Under the pieces are notes generated by a model. That model was not told where the DNA came from. It saw only the letters and a list, made by a program, of their open reading frames with translations, and did not search any database. Of a stretch of 64,000 bases of DNA, positions 19,510-27,661 are shown piece after piece. How positions within the stretch are numbered: the first letter of the stretch is position 1; the number at the start of each line of letters is the position of its first letter. The stretch is taken from positions 214,601 to 278,600 of the forward strand of contig NZ_VANI01000001.1 of the NCBI RefSeq assembly GCF_005771435.1. The letters run 5' to 3'. Source of the DNA: Microbulbifer harenosus. GTDB lineage: Bacteria; Pseudomonadota; Gammaproteobacteria; Pseudomonadales; Cellvibrionaceae. The position numbers and the translations under genes are program-made.

Positions 19510-19839
19510 ATGACCACACCAGTCACCTCTCTGCCGATGCAGAAGCTCCTCGGTCAGATGCAGGAGATGTCCGATGCGGCCGCCGGCAAAAAAACGCCTG
19601 TGGATCTTCAGGTCAGTGGCAGCTTTGGCGCTGCGCTGCGGGAGAGCCTGCAGCGGATTAACAGCCTGCAGAATGCGAGTACCGCTACCGCTCAGGCGTT
19701 CCAGTCTGGCGATCCGGGTGTGGAATTACACGAGGTGATGATTGCCGGGCAGAAGGCGAGTATTGCTTTTGAAATGGGGGTGCAGGTGCGCAACCGCCTG
19801 CTGAATGCCTACAAAGACATCATGAATATGCAGGTTTAA
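19510..19839 (+). CDS. fliE: Flagellar hook-basal body protein FliE
   Basis: FliE links the MS ring to the rod and is the first rod component exported. The 109-residue product has the family core FGAALRESLQRINSLQNAST, then DPGVELHEVMIAGQKASIAF, and ends VRNRLLNAYKDIMNMQV, which is the diagnostic C-terminus. Its start is divergent from fliF, and the convergent fliC follows on the other strand. Confidence 0.95.
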   Translation: MTTPVTSLPMQKLLGQMQEMSDAAAGKKTPVDLQVSGSFGAALRESLQRINSLQNASTATAQAFQSGDPGVELHEVMIAGQKASIAFEMGVQVRNRLLNAYKDIMNMQV

Positions 19840-19920
19840 CCGGCTGTTGAAGATCAGCTTGTTAAGCCGGGGCAAGGATGATCGTTTTCAATAAGCGGTC
19901 CAGTCCGCCGCAATACGGGC

Positions 19921-19947
19921 TAAAAAAATGGGCCCCATAAGGGGCCC
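19921..19947 (-). terminator. Rho-independent terminator of fliC
   Basis: A seven-base GC-only stem (GGGCCCC at 19930-19936, GGGGCCC at 19941-19947) encloses the loop ATAA. On the - strand it is followed by AT and a seven-T run. It lies 33 bases beyond the fliC stop codon. Confidence 0.9.
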
Positions 19948-19979
19948 GAAACAGAGTTGATTACTCTGGGAGGATGGAT

Positions 19980-21092
19980 TTAGCCGAGCAGGGACAGCAC
20001 GTTCTGCGGCAGCTGATTGGCCTGTGCCAGAACGGAAGTGCCGGCCTGTTGCAGAATCTGCGCACGGGTCATGTTGGACACTTCGGTCGCGTAGTCGGCA
20101 TCTTCGATACGTGAACGCGCCGCGGACAGGTTGGTCTCGGTGGTGCTCAGGTTGCTGATTGCGGACTCGAAGCGGTTCTGGATCGCACCCAGGTCGGAGC
20201 GCAGGGAGTCAACGCTGCTCAGCGCGCTGTCCAGGGTCGCCAGCGGGTTGGCGGTGGCGGTGAGGCCGGCTTCCGCGTCGGCATCGTAGGCATCTTTTGC
20301 TGCCTGCAGACCGGCGGCGTCGGTGAAGTCGTGGGTGACAGCACCGTTCGCAGCGACGTCACCGGCGGCAATCTTGTACATGTTGCCGTCTTCGTCCTTG
20401 ATCGCATACTCGGCGTATTTGCCGGTAGCGGAATCGTAGGCGCCATAGCCGTGCAGGGTTACGTTTCCAGCCGGGCCGTTGGCGATGCCGCTCAGGTCGA
20501 TCTGGTTGGTGGTGGTATTGCCAGCACCGTCATCGGTGGTGATTTCGGTCAGGGAGCTGGACAGGGAACCGACGTTGAAACCGCTCAGGCCCAGGGTCTG
20601 GGAATTGATTTCTTTCAGGTCGATGGTGATCTGCTCGCCGTCGTTGGCGCCAACCTGAATGGTGAAACCGCGGTCTTCAGACAGCACTTTCACGCCGTTG
20701 AAGTTGGTTTCGGAGGAGATGCGGTCGATCTCGGACAGGCGCTGGTTGATTTCCGCCTGGATGGAGTCGCGGTCGCTCTGGGAGTTGGTGTCGTTCTGCG
20801 CCTGCACGGTCAGTTCGCGGATGCGCTGCAGGTTGTCGTTTACCTGGTTCAGAGCGCCCTCGGCGGTTTGTGCCACGGAGATACCGTCGTTGGCATTGCG
20901 CTGAGCCTGAGACAGACCGGTGATCTGGGAGCTCATACGGTTGGCGATGGCCTGACCGGCGGCGTCGTCGGCGGCGCTGTTGATGCGCAGACCGGAAGAC
21001 AGGCGCTCCATGGAGGTCTGCAGGGCGCTCTGGGATTTGCTCAGGTTCTGCTGGCCGATCATGGCCGTGATATTGGTGTTGATCACTGACAT
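19980..21092 (-). CDS. fliC: Flagellin FliC
   Basis: This is the major filament subunit. The 370-residue product begins MSVINTNITAMIGQQNLSKS, contains the D0/D1 signatures SMERLSSGLRINSAADDAAG and NANDGISVAQTAEGALNQVN, and ends ILQQAGTSVLAQANQLPQNV plus LSLLG. The central 170 residues are the variable surface region. It is the only flagellin gene in the window. It is transcribed from a strong sigma-28 promoter and closed by a clear terminator. Confidence 0.97.
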   Translation of the reverse strand: MSVINTNITAMIGQQNLSKSQSALQTSMERLSSGLRINSAADDAAGQAIANRMSSQITGLSQAQRNANDGISVAQTAEGALNQVNDNLQRIRELTVQAQNDTNSQSDRDSIQAEINQRLSEIDRISSETNFNGVKVLSEDRGFTIQVGANDGEQITIDLKEINSQTLGLSGFNVGSLSSSLTEITTDDGAGNTTTNQIDLSGIANGPAGNVTLHGYGAYDSATGKYAEYAIKDEDGNMYKIAAGDVAANGAVTHDFTDAAGLQAAKDAYDADAEAGLTATANPLATLDSALSSVDSLRSDLGAIQNRFESAISNLSTTETNLSAARSRIEDADYATEVSNMTRAQILQQAGTSVLAQANQLPQNVLSLLG

Positions 21093-21155
21093 TGTTGTGT
21101 CCCTCTGTGTGTCACCGTTTGATTGTCAAAACAACGGCGCAGGCCGTTACTCCGT

Positions 21156-21182
21156 TTTTCGGCAGCAGCGAAATGAGCTTTA
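21156..21182 (-). promoter_or_regulatory. Sigma-28 promoter of fliC
   Basis: Read on the - strand, TAAAGCTC (21182-21175) is followed by exactly 11 bases and GCCGAAAA (21163-21156). Against the FliA consensus this is six of eight and seven of eight with ideal spacing. It lies 64 bases upstream of the fliC start codon. Confidence 0.85.
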
Positions 21183-21241
21183 GCACTTTTACCGGTAATT
21201 TTTGAATTTCCGCCTTGAGAAGAAAGCGCTGGAAAAAAACC

Positions 21242-21268
21242 TAAAGTTGCGCCTGCCGCAGCCGATGT
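21242..21268 (+). promoter_or_regulatory. Sigma-28 promoter of the fliD operon
   Basis: TAAAGTTG (21242-21249), an 11-base spacer and GCCGATGT (21261-21268) match the FliA consensus at seven of eight and six of eight positions. The fliD start is 87 bases downstream. The pair at 21156-21182 points the other way, so both late operons are driven divergently from here. Confidence 0.85.
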
Positions 21269-21354
21269 GGAAAGTGACCGTTAGTGCCTGACGGGTTTCA
21301 GGTGGAATCCGGTGATGCAATCCGGGTTGGAAATTTCTAAATGAGGGGAACTCG

Positions 21355-22707
21355 ATGGCCAGTATTTCATCCCTGGGAATAGGGTCGGGACTGGACCTGA
21401 GCGGGCTGCTGGACCAATTGGAATCCGCGGAGCGTCAGAAGTTGACGCCGATTGCGCGGCAGCAGCAAAGCTATCAAACCAAAATCTCCGCCTTTGGCCT
21501 GCTGGAGAGTGCACTGGATAAAGTGAAAGACGCCGCGGCCGCACTCAGCGACGCGGAAGACTTTGCCGATGTGGAAACCAGTCTCAGTGGCGAGGCGCTG
21601 ACTATCAGTGCCGGCGAAGGCGCCATCGTTGGTAACTATGAGATCGATGTTACCCAGCGCGCGCGCAGTTACAGTATCGCCACCCTGGGCGTAGCGGATA
21701 AAGAGGCGCAGCTCGGCGGTGGCAGCATCGAATTCACCCTCGGCAACGGTGAGACGTTGAGCGTCGCCATCGACGAGGCCGACAGCTCCCTCGAAGATGT
21801 GCGCAATGCCATCAACAGTGCCGACGCCGGTATTGTGGCGTCGATCGTAAATGACGGCAGTGGTACCCCTTACCGGCTGGTACTTTCCTCTGCGGAATCC
21901 GGCACCGAGGCGGCGATTGCGAATATCGACTTCACCGGTGATCTCGGTGCTTCGCTGGCGCTGGATGCGGCCACGGAAGTTGAGGCGAAGAACGCGCAAC
22001 TGACCGTAAACGGTATTGCGATTCAGTCTCAGAATAACCGCGTCGAGGGTGCCATAGAGGGTATTACCCTGGATCTTGAAAAGACAGGGACCGCCACACT
22101 CGAAGTAACCCGTGATACCGATGGTATTGAAAAGAAACTGACAAGTTTTGTGGATGCCTACAACGACCTGCAGGAGCGCCTCTCCGACCTGACCAAGTTT
22201 AATACCGAGTCCGGCGTCGGTGGTGTGCTGCAGGGCAATGCCACGGTGCGGAGCATCGAGTCACAGATGCGCAATTTGCTCGGCGGTTCGCTGGAGAGCG
22301 ATACCTTCTCATCCCTGGCGGACCTCGGTATCACCCTGGAGATCGACGGCACACTGACGCTGGATGAAGAAAAAGTCGACGACCTGGTGAGCAATCGCCT
22401 CGGCGAACTCTCGCGTTTTTTTGCCGGTACCAGTGACGACTCCGATGGCTTTGCTGATCGCATCGAAAGTGTGCTGGGTGCGATGACCGAAGAAGATGGA
22501 CTGCTGGAAACCGCGACCAGCGGACTGGAAGCCAGCATTGCATCCACCGAAGATCGCTATGCACGGGTCGAGGCCCAAATTGCCAGCACCATAGAGCGCT
22601 ACCGCACCCAGTTCAGCCAGCTTGATAGCCTGATTGCGCAGATGAATTCCACCAGTACTTATCTGACCCAGCAATTTGAAGCATTGGCCGCGCAAACCCA
22701 AAAATAA
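21355..22707 (+). CDS. fliD: Flagellar filament cap FliD (HAP2)
   Basis: FliD forms the pentameric cap under which flagellin polymerises. The 450-residue product begins MASISSLGIGSGLDLSGLLD, the canonical FliD N-terminus, and ends in the coiled segment around QFSQLDSLIAQMNSTSTYLT. The variable middle domain is of usual length. The start ATG follows an AGGGGAA ribosome-binding site. It is first in the order fliD-fliS-fliT-like-fliK-like-flhB-like, whose last four starts are close or overlapping. Confidence 0.95.
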   Translation: MASISSLGIGSGLDLSGLLDQLESAERQKLTPIARQQQSYQTKISAFGLLESALDKVKDAAAALSDAEDFADVETSLSGEALTISAGEGAIVGNYEIDVTQRARSYSIATLGVADKEAQLGGGSIEFTLGNGETLSVAIDEADSSLEDVRNAINSADAGIVASIVNDGSGTPYRLVLSSAESGTEAAIANIDFTGDLGASLALDAATEVEAKNAQLTVNGIAIQSQNNRVEGAIEGITLDLEKTGTATLEVTRDTDGIEKKLTSFVDAYNDLQERLSDLTKFNTESGVGGVLQGNATVRSIESQMRNLLGGSLESDTFSSLADLGITLEIDGTLTLDEEKVDDLVSNRLGELSRFFAGTSDDSDGFADRIESVLGAMTEEDGLLETATSGLEASIASTEDRYARVEAQIASTIERYRTQFSQLDSLIAQMNSTSTYLTQQFEALAAQTQK

Positions 22708-22729
22708 CAACGGATGAAAGAGGTCAGAG

Positions 22730-23146
22730 GTGTACTCGAAACGATCCCCAGGTCGTGCACAAGGTGCTGCCAGTTACGCCAAGGTCGGGCTGGAAAGTGA
22801 CGTGCTGTCGGCCAGCCCGCATCGTCTTATCTTGCTGTTGTTCCAAGGCGCGGACACGGCGATCGGTGCCGCCCTGGTCTATATGCAGGACGGCAATGCC
22901 GCAGAAAAAGGTCGCGCTATTTCCAGGGCACTGGACATTGTAAACAACGGTCTGGCCGCAGCACTTGACCTGGAACAGGGCGGCCAACTGGCCGTGCAGA
23001 TGGCCAGCCTGTACGACTATATTGCCCGCCAGTTACTCAACGCCAATCTGAAAAACGACAGCACGCCATTGCTGGAAGCGCGGAAACTGCTGGAAGATCT
23101 GGCATCCGCCTGGCGAGAAGTTGATCCGGGACGGCAACATTCATGA
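22730..23146 (+). CDS. fliS: Flagellin export chaperone FliS
   Basis: FliS binds the C-terminus of flagellin in the cytoplasm and prevents early polymerisation. The 138-residue helical protein has the family motifs ASPHRLILLLFQGADTAIGA and the C-terminal LEDLASAWREV. The start is a GTG at 22730 preceded by GAGGTCAGAGG; the third residue Tyr and following Ser agree with other FliS N-termini. The stop overlaps the next start as ATGA. Confidence 0.93.
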   Translation: MYSKRSPGRAQGAASYAKVGLESDVLSASPHRLILLLFQGADTAIGAALVYMQDGNAAEKGRAISRALDIVNNGLAAALDLEQGGQLAVQMASLYDYIARQLLNANLKNDSTPLLEARKLLEDLASAWREVDPGRQHS

Positions 23147-23529
23147 AGAACCATCACATCGTCGACGACAGCCCGCTGACCACGCCATCGCGCCTGTTGG
23201 CTGCCTACGCCAACCTGCTGGCCCGCTCCACCCGTATGTTGACCTGGGTGAAAGAGCACGACTGGTTCAATCTGGTGGAAGAGCAAACCTGCTATGCCAT
23301 CGAAGTTGAATCCATTGCTGCAGCCGAAGTGAACATAACACTGAGTGATGACGAGCGCCGCCGTAAATTGTTGCTGCTGGAGCAGATCGTCGAGCAGGAT
23401 CTGGAAATACGCCGGCGATTGCGCGAACGCCAGGGAGAACTGCGGCAGTTGATAGGTACTCACCAGAGAAAACGCAATCTGTCCCGTTCCTATGGCGTCG
23501 TAATACCGCTGGAGACGGATTACCGTTGA
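23143..23529 (+). CDS. FliT-like flagellar chaperone
   Basis: This 128-residue, highly helical, charged protein lies directly after fliS, in the slot of fliT. It has the general FliT look: two or three amphipathic helices and a conserved DW-F-L-VEEQ-like patch (HDWFNLVEEQTCYAIEVE). FliT is the export chaperone for the cap protein FliD and in enterics also feeds back on FlhDC. Sequence identity in this family is low, so the call rests on position and fold pattern. Its start overlaps the fliS stop. Confidence 0.7.
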   Translation: MKNHHIVDDSPLTTPSRLLAAYANLLARSTRMLTWVKEHDWFNLVEEQTCYAIEVESIAAAEVNITLSDDERRRKLLLLEQIVEQDLEIRRRLRERQGELRQLIGTHQRKRNLSRSYGVVIPLETDYR

Positions 23530-24479
23530 GCGGCATTACCTTCCTGCTGGACACCCTTTTGCATCAGGTGCTGGGCAAGCGGGTGGACACCGCGGCGCCG
23601 GAGCGGCAGCCAGCACCGGTAAAACCGCTGACACCGGCGGACGCCGTGCAGCAACTGCGCAGCGATTCGCGTCTCGACCCGCGTCGCGACGCCACCTTGT
23701 TCGGTGGGAATGAGAATGTTTCCGGAAAAAACGCTTTCGTTGCAGATAGCGCCACCGGCCTGCAGAATGTTTCCCGGCCCAAAATGCAGCACGCTGGTGT
23801 ACAGCTGAGCACCGTTGCGCGCACCCTGTCGGAACTACTGCGTGATACGCAGGAGACCGCGCCGGTTATCCGCCCCGCGCGACCACTGGCCGATAGCGAC
23901 CAGCCGCGAGCGACGGAACTGGCAACCACATTGAAATTCAGCGTGGAGAACAGCGGCTTGTTTTACGAGTCGCATTTGTTGCGGTGGTATCGCGGTGAGC
24001 GGGAACGTTTGTTGCTGGATAGCGAACCGCAAATGCAAACCGGCGCGGGTGGGCCGTCTGCTTCCGGTACACCGGTGAAAGAAGAATCGTTACAGGTTTT
24101 ATTGCGGCAGCAACTGGAGTTGCTAGCGACACCACAGTTACGTTGGGAAGGGGAAGTCTGGCCCGGACATTACCTTGAACTGTGCATCCGTATGCGAGAA
24201 GAGGACGGACAGAATACCGGCTTTGCGCACAGAAATTCCGGGAGCGAGATGGGCGACGCGTCGGAAGTTTTCTGGGAGGTGGACCTGAAGCTTGTTCTGC
24301 CTGTTGTTGGTGAAATATCTCTGCATCTAATGATGTCGGACGAGAGTCTTAAAATTGTTGCACAACCGGAAACCCCTGTGGTGGCAAATCTCGTGGCAAA
24401 TAAAATACCCGATCTGCATCGTCAGTTGGACGCGCTCGGTTTCATCCGGTTGCAGCTGGACATTGGCTCGGTGCAATGA
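23526..24479 (+). CDS. Second FliK-like hook-length control protein
   Basis: The 317-residue product has a Pro-rich, variable N-terminal part. Its C-terminal 110 residues resemble the FliK C-terminal domain, with WPGHYLELCIRMREEDGQ, VDLKLVLPVVGEISLHLMMS and a final LDALGFIRLQLDIG. That alternating beta pattern is the FlhB-interacting fold. It starts with TTG overlapping the fliT-like stop and overlaps the next gene by four bases. A canonical FliK is encoded at 12695-13885, so this is a paralogue, paired with an FlhB-like switch domain. Confidence 0.66.
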   Translation: MSGITFLLDTLLHQVLGKRVDTAAPERQPAPVKPLTPADAVQQLRSDSRLDPRRDATLFGGNENVSGKNAFVADSATGLQNVSRPKMQHAGVQLSTVARTLSELLRDTQETAPVIRPARPLADSDQPRATELATTLKFSVENSGLFYESHLLRWYRGERERLLLDSEPQMQTGAGGPSASGTPVKEESLQVLLRQQLELLATPQLRWEGEVWPGHYLELCIRMREEDGQNTGFAHRNSGSEMGDASEVFWEVDLKLVLPVVGEISLHLMMSDESLKIVAQPETPVVANLVANKIPDLHRQLDALGFIRLQLDIGSVQ

Positions 24480-24835
24480 CAAAGCACAGCGGAAACCAGG
24501 GCCACAATCAACCGCGCCGCCGCGCCGTGGCGATCGGGCAGAACGGCCGTGATGATGTTGCAAAGATTCTGGCTGCAGGTTACGGAGAAGTGGCAGAACG
24601 CATCATTGAATCTGCGCGGGAACACGAAATTTTTGTGCGCGATGCGCCGGCGCTGGTCTCTCTGTTAATGCAACTGAATCTCGATCAAAAAATACCGCCG
24701 AAACTCTACGCAGTTATTGCAGAAATTTTGATCTGGTCGCGGAATTTCGAGACAGAAAAGTTAAAAAAGAACCAATTGAATAACAAAAACTGTCTCATTT
24801 ATGGACAAGAGTCATGCAATGAACAATCTGATTAA
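24476..24835 (+). CDS. Stand-alone FlhB C-terminal-domain-like protein
   Basis: The 119-residue product matches the cytoplasmic switch domain of FlhB/YscU. RRRAVAIGQNGRDDVAKILA and IIESAREHEIFVRDAPALVS are followed by LDQKIPPKLYAVIAEILIW, the region that follows the autocleavage site in FlhB. The membrane part and the NPTH cleavage motif are absent. Such isolated FlhB-C proteins occur beside FliK paralogues in other proteobacteria. The last 25 residues are AT-rich and not family-like. It overlaps the FliK-like gene by four bases. Confidence 0.75.
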   Translation: MTKHSGNQGHNQPRRRAVAIGQNGRDDVAKILAAGYGEVAERIIESAREHEIFVRDAPALVSLLMQLNLDQKIPPKLYAVIAEILIWSRNFETEKLKKNQLNNKNCLIYGQESCNEQSD

Positions 24836-25315
24836 ATTGGACAAAAAAATAGATTTATCTGCGGGTAATTGTGTTACCTTTGCCTTGAAGGTGAACGGGT
24901 TCTCCGGGGTTTTGTGACCAAGTTCACAGTTTGCGGTTATCTTGTTTGATGCTGAATGCGGTACTGCAAACTGGTGTTGTTTTAAGCAGAGTCGTGAATT
25001 TCAGGGGTTTTGAAGCGCGGCCTGTAGACACCCTTCTTATTAAAAGTGTCTTGTGCGAAGTGGGGTCCTTCTGAAGGGAGCTGTTTAGAATTCTCGCTTG
25101 AGTTCTGCAGGTTCCATTCAAAAGTACTTCCAGGGACGGAGTGATTGGGGGCGGTTTTAACACCAGTTCTGTTGGTGCGAAGATCGGATTTTCCTGCATT
25201 AAAGAAAGGACTCGGCTTGAAGGGGTCCCTTTGCTTCCGGGCATTCGCTGAACGCAACCAACCTATTGAAGGTGCGATCAGCAGATAAAAAGAAGTAAAG
25301 GAGGATGGCGGTTCA
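24836..25315 (+). promoter_or_regulatory. Long upstream region of flhDC
   Basis: No credible gene lies in these 480 bases; the open frames on the - strand lack ribosome-binding sites and family features. The 5' part is AT-rich and contains a perfect CRP-type palindrome. The remaining 380 bases are probably a long leader, as in E. coli where the flhDC 5' region is a target of many regulators. The flhD ribosome-binding site AAGGAGG lies at 25298-25304. Confidence 0.55.
24913..24928. promoter_or_regulatory. CRP-type binding site upstream of flhDC
   Basis: TGTGACCAAGTTCACA is a perfect TGTGA-N6-TCACA palindrome in an AT-rich setting. It lies about 390 bases before the flhD start. cAMP-CRP activation of flhDC is established in E. 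coli. I could not fix the -10 and -35 elements, so activation here is inference. Confidence 0.75.
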
Positions 25316-25618
25316 ATGTTCGATAATGCAATCAACGAAATCCAGGATATCAATCTCAGTTATCTTTTGTTGGCGCAGCGGCTTTTGAAAGAAGACTACG
25401 CGACGGCATTGTTCAGGTTCAAGCTGGATGAGTCCGTAGCCTCTGTGCTCGCATCCCTCACCGCGCGGCAACTGACCAGGTTGGCCCGCTCCAACCAGCT
25501 GGTGTTCAAGATGAACTTTGAGGACGCCGCGCAGTTGGAGCAACTCACCAGTACCAAGCGGGCCGAAGGGCTGGAACACATTCACGCTGCTCTTCTCATG
25601 TCATCCAGCGTCAACTGA
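25316..25618 (+). CDS. flhD: Flagellar master regulator subunit FlhD
   Basis: FlhD forms the FlhD4C2 activator with FlhC and switches on middle-class flagellar operons. The 100-residue product [20 protein letters not shown]... has the family helices, with [19 protein letters not shown] and [19 protein letters not shown]. It lacks the extra C-terminal residues of the 116-residue enteric form. The strong AAGGAGG site precedes it. flhC follows after 11 bases. Confidence 0.94.
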   Translation: MFDNAINEIQDINLSYLLLAQRLLKEDYATALFRFKLDESVASVLASLTARQLTRLARSNQLVFKMNFEDAAQLEQLTSTKRAEGLEHIHAALLMSSSVN

Positions 25619-25629
25619 GTGAGCTGGAA

Positions 25630-26196
25630 ATGTCCGAGAAAAGTTTGCTTGATGAGATGCAGCAGGTTCAGCTGGCGATCGAGCTGATTGAATTAAATGC
25701 CCGGCTGCAGGTGCTGGAATCTGAAACCGACCTCAGCCGTGGACGCCTGATTCGCCTGTACAAAGAGGTACGGGGTATTTCTCCACCTAAGGGGATGCTG
25801 CCATTCTCTACGGATTGGTTCATCACCTGGATGCCCAACATCCACGCGTCGCTGTTTTACGGTATTTACCTGCACTTGACGCGGAATCAGGGCTGCGAGC
25901 GTATGGCAGGTTTCATCAAGGCCTACCGCCTCTACCTTGAACTGGCGGCGAGCGAGGATGAAGCTGAGCCAGTGCTCGGCCTGACCCGGGCCTGGACCCT
26001 TGTGCGCTTTTTTGAAAGCGGGCTGTTTGATCTCTCCACCTGTACCAGCTGCAAGGGGCGGTTTGTGAATCACGCCCATACTCCCAGCCACGACTATGTC
26101 TGTGGTATATGCCAGCCTCCGTCGCGGGCCGGGAAAACCCGTAAGCGCGCTAATACGCCAACCACAACACCGGATGAGAAAATTGAAGTCGCCTAG
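25630..26196 (+). CDS. flhC: Flagellar master regulator subunit FlhC
   Basis: FlhC contributes most DNA contacts of FlhD4C2. The 188-residue product has the four zinc cysteines in CTSC (C138, C141) and CGIC (C158, C161), and the adjacent CQPPSRA that is also found in enteric Flh[20 protein letters not shown] just upstream is a further hallmark. The C-terminal 20 residues are low-complexity. Together with the divergent fliE/fliF arrangement it shows an enteric-type hierarchy in place of the FleQ type. Confidence 0.95.
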   Translation: MSEKSLLDEMQQVQLAIELIELNARLQVLESETDLSRGRLIRLYKEVRGISPPKGMLPFSTDWFITWMPNIHASLFYGIYLHLTRNQGCERMAGFIKAYRLYLELAASEDEAEPVLGLTRAWTLVRFFESGLFDLSTCTSCKGRFVNHAHTPSHDYVCGICQPPSRAGKTRKRANTPTTTPDEKIEVA

Positions 26197-26223
26197 CGGC
26201 TTATGAATTGAGGCGTGCTGTTC

Positions 26224-26268
26224 GCTGCCACATCGGACTTTCGGTGTGGCAGCGCCGTATTTCCCGCT
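26224..26268 (+). terminator. Probable terminator after flhC
   Basis: Nine-base arms GCTGCCACA (26224-26232) and TGTGGCAGC (26245-26253) form a stable stem 28 bases after the flhC stop. The run TTCCCGCTTTTTTCC follows a few bases later. It is imperfect because the T tract is displaced. A long pyrimidine-rich stretch of the + strand continues to about 26320. Confidence 0.5.
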
Positions 26269-26376
26269 TTTTTCCGTTCGTCTCGTTTTCTCTTCCCTCT
26301 CTCCCCTTTTCTTGCTTTTCGGGCCCCGATTTTTCCGGTGCCCGCTATTTTCTTTTCTATTCTTTCTGAATGATTT

Positions 26377-26403
26377 TCAAGTCGACTAATTTCGTGCCGA
26401 TAA
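26377..26403 (+). promoter_or_regulatory. Sigma-28-like promoter between flhC and the pilus genes
   Basis: TCAAGTCG (26377-26384), an exact 11-base spacer and GCCGATAA (26396-26403) match the FliA consensus; the -10 element is perfect and the -35 core TCAAGT is one base off. It points toward the small gene at 26558 and the pilus chaperone. In E. coli the sigma-28 promoter of motAB-cheAW lies at the same place relative to flhC. The surrounding 361-bp gap otherwise shows only the terminator hairpin and the pyrimidine tract. Confidence 0.65.
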
Positions 26404-26557
26404 AGAAAGAGAGGCGCAATAAATAATTTCCTGATAAGCGCTATTTGCGACGCAGGAGATGCGACTTGCGCCATCTCGCTTGGCCACACGGGTGTTTTTC
26501 GCGCTGGCGGATACACTGAAGGTGTTGGCTCTGATAGCAGGCCGGGAGATGCTAGCC

Positions 26558-26890
26558 ATGCGGAATGAAAGATGGGCGCTTGGGGCAATATTGTTTATAG
26601 CGGGAAGCGGAATGTCGCCCTATAACTGGAGCGAGTCCAGTCTGTCTGCATCGGCGTCCATGAGGATCTCTCTTCAGGTGCCAACACAGGTCAGTCTGCG
26701 CCAGACGGAAGACCCCGCATTCGATGTGCTGTGCATGAAGCGGATGCCGGCGGCCTACTATCATATCTACGTCAGGGATATGGAGGCGCCAGTCAGCGCA
26801 GACTCAATCTTCATCAGCAAGCACCAGAGTGCCTGCTTTCCCGTATCGGCATCCAAGGCCGGGAAACTGGTATTCATTGTAGCGGAGTAG
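26558..26890 (+). CDS. Small exported protein beside the pilus chaperone, function unknown
   Basis: The frame is open from 26459, but ATG 26558 with GGGAG upstream gives a 110-residue product with a short hydrophobic N-terminus (ERWALGAILFIAGSGM), a probable signal peptide. The mature part is Ser-rich, has two cysteines (in VLCMKRM and SACFPV) that may form a disulfide, and beta-type periodicity. I do not recognise it. Its position 65 bases before the pilus chaperone, on the same strand, suggests a pilus-related periplasmic or surface role. Confidence 0.55.
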   Translation: MRNERWALGAILFIAGSGMSPYNWSESSLSASASMRISLQVPTQVSLRQTEDPAFDVLCMKRMPAAYYHIYVRDMEAPVSADSIFISKHQSACFPVSASKAGKLVFIVAE

Positions 26891-26955
26891 CCGGTTTCCC
26901 AAAGGGAAAGCAACCGCTAGAATGTAGCGCTATTTCCCCATTTGCCACGATATTC

Positions 26956-27654
26956 ATGAAGAAGCTGTTGATCGTTCTGCTGTTGCTTGTGCAGCCCGCC
27001 GAGGCGGCAATGACGCTGGACAAGATAATCGTCTATCTCACAGATGCGCCGAATTCCCGTGACGATATCCTGATCAGCAATCCGGATGAAGCCCCGCTGT
27101 ACCTGGCGACCGAGATTTACCGCGTAGACAACCCGGGGTTGGAAAATGAAGCGCGGGTGCGTGTTACCGATCCCAAAGAGTTTCGCATCCTGGTCAACCC
27201 CGCCAAGGCAGTACTGGCACCGGGAACCCGCAAGCGATTCCGGATCATGTCTCTCGATACCGAGCTTGATCGGGAACGGGTATACCGCGTTACGTTCAAA
27301 CCGGTAGTAGGGGAAATCAAGAGCGATAAACCGGCGGTAAAAATTCTGGTCGCCTACCAGGCACTGGTCTTTGTTCAACCTGAGAATGGAAACTACGCCT
27401 TCCGCCTTGAGCGGAGAGACAACGCCCTGCAACTGACCAATACCGGAAACGTCAATGCGCAGGCCAGTAACATGGAGGTCTGTGCCTCAGAGATGTCGTG
27501 TACCCCGCTGGAATTCAGTGAGCGGGTATATCCCGGCGAGACCGTGAGTATATCCCTGCCGGAAAATGCCGCCGGGATCCGGGACGGTTTCCTCCGCTTC
27601 ACCGCCGTCAACAACAAGCAGTCCTCAACGGTCGACCTCCCACTGGCTCCGTGA
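26956..27654 (+). CDS. Periplasmic pilus chaperone (PapD-like fold)
   Basis: The 232-residue product starts with a signal peptide (MKKLLIVLLLLVQPAEA). Two Ig-like domains follow: residues about 20-135 with the strand pattern NPAKAVLAPGTRKRFRIMSL and RVYRVTFKPVVGE, and a second domain containing LTNTGNVNAQASNMEVC. Chaperones of this type complete pilin folds by donor-strand complementation. The divergence from classical PapD and the company of a TcfC/CooC-like usher suggest the CS1 (alpha) class. Its stop lies seven bases before the end of the oppositely oriented tip gene. Confidence 0.82.
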   Translation: MKKLLIVLLLLVQPAEAAMTLDKIIVYLTDAPNSRDDILISNPDEAPLYLATEIYRVDNPGLENEARVRVTDPKEFRILVNPAKAVLAPGTRKRFRIMSLDTELDRERVYRVTFKPVVGEIKSDKPAVKILVAYQALVFVQPENGNYAFRLERRDNALQLTNTGNVNAQASNMEVCASEMSCTPLEFSERVYPGETVSISLPENAAGIRDGFLRFTAVNNKQSSTVDLPLAP

Positions 27655-27661
27655 GCCTCAT

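Noticed and set aside
24924..25353. Open frames on the - strand upstream of flhD
   Set aside because: They lack ribosome-binding sites, have no recognisable domain, and one runs into flhD. The region reads better as a leader.
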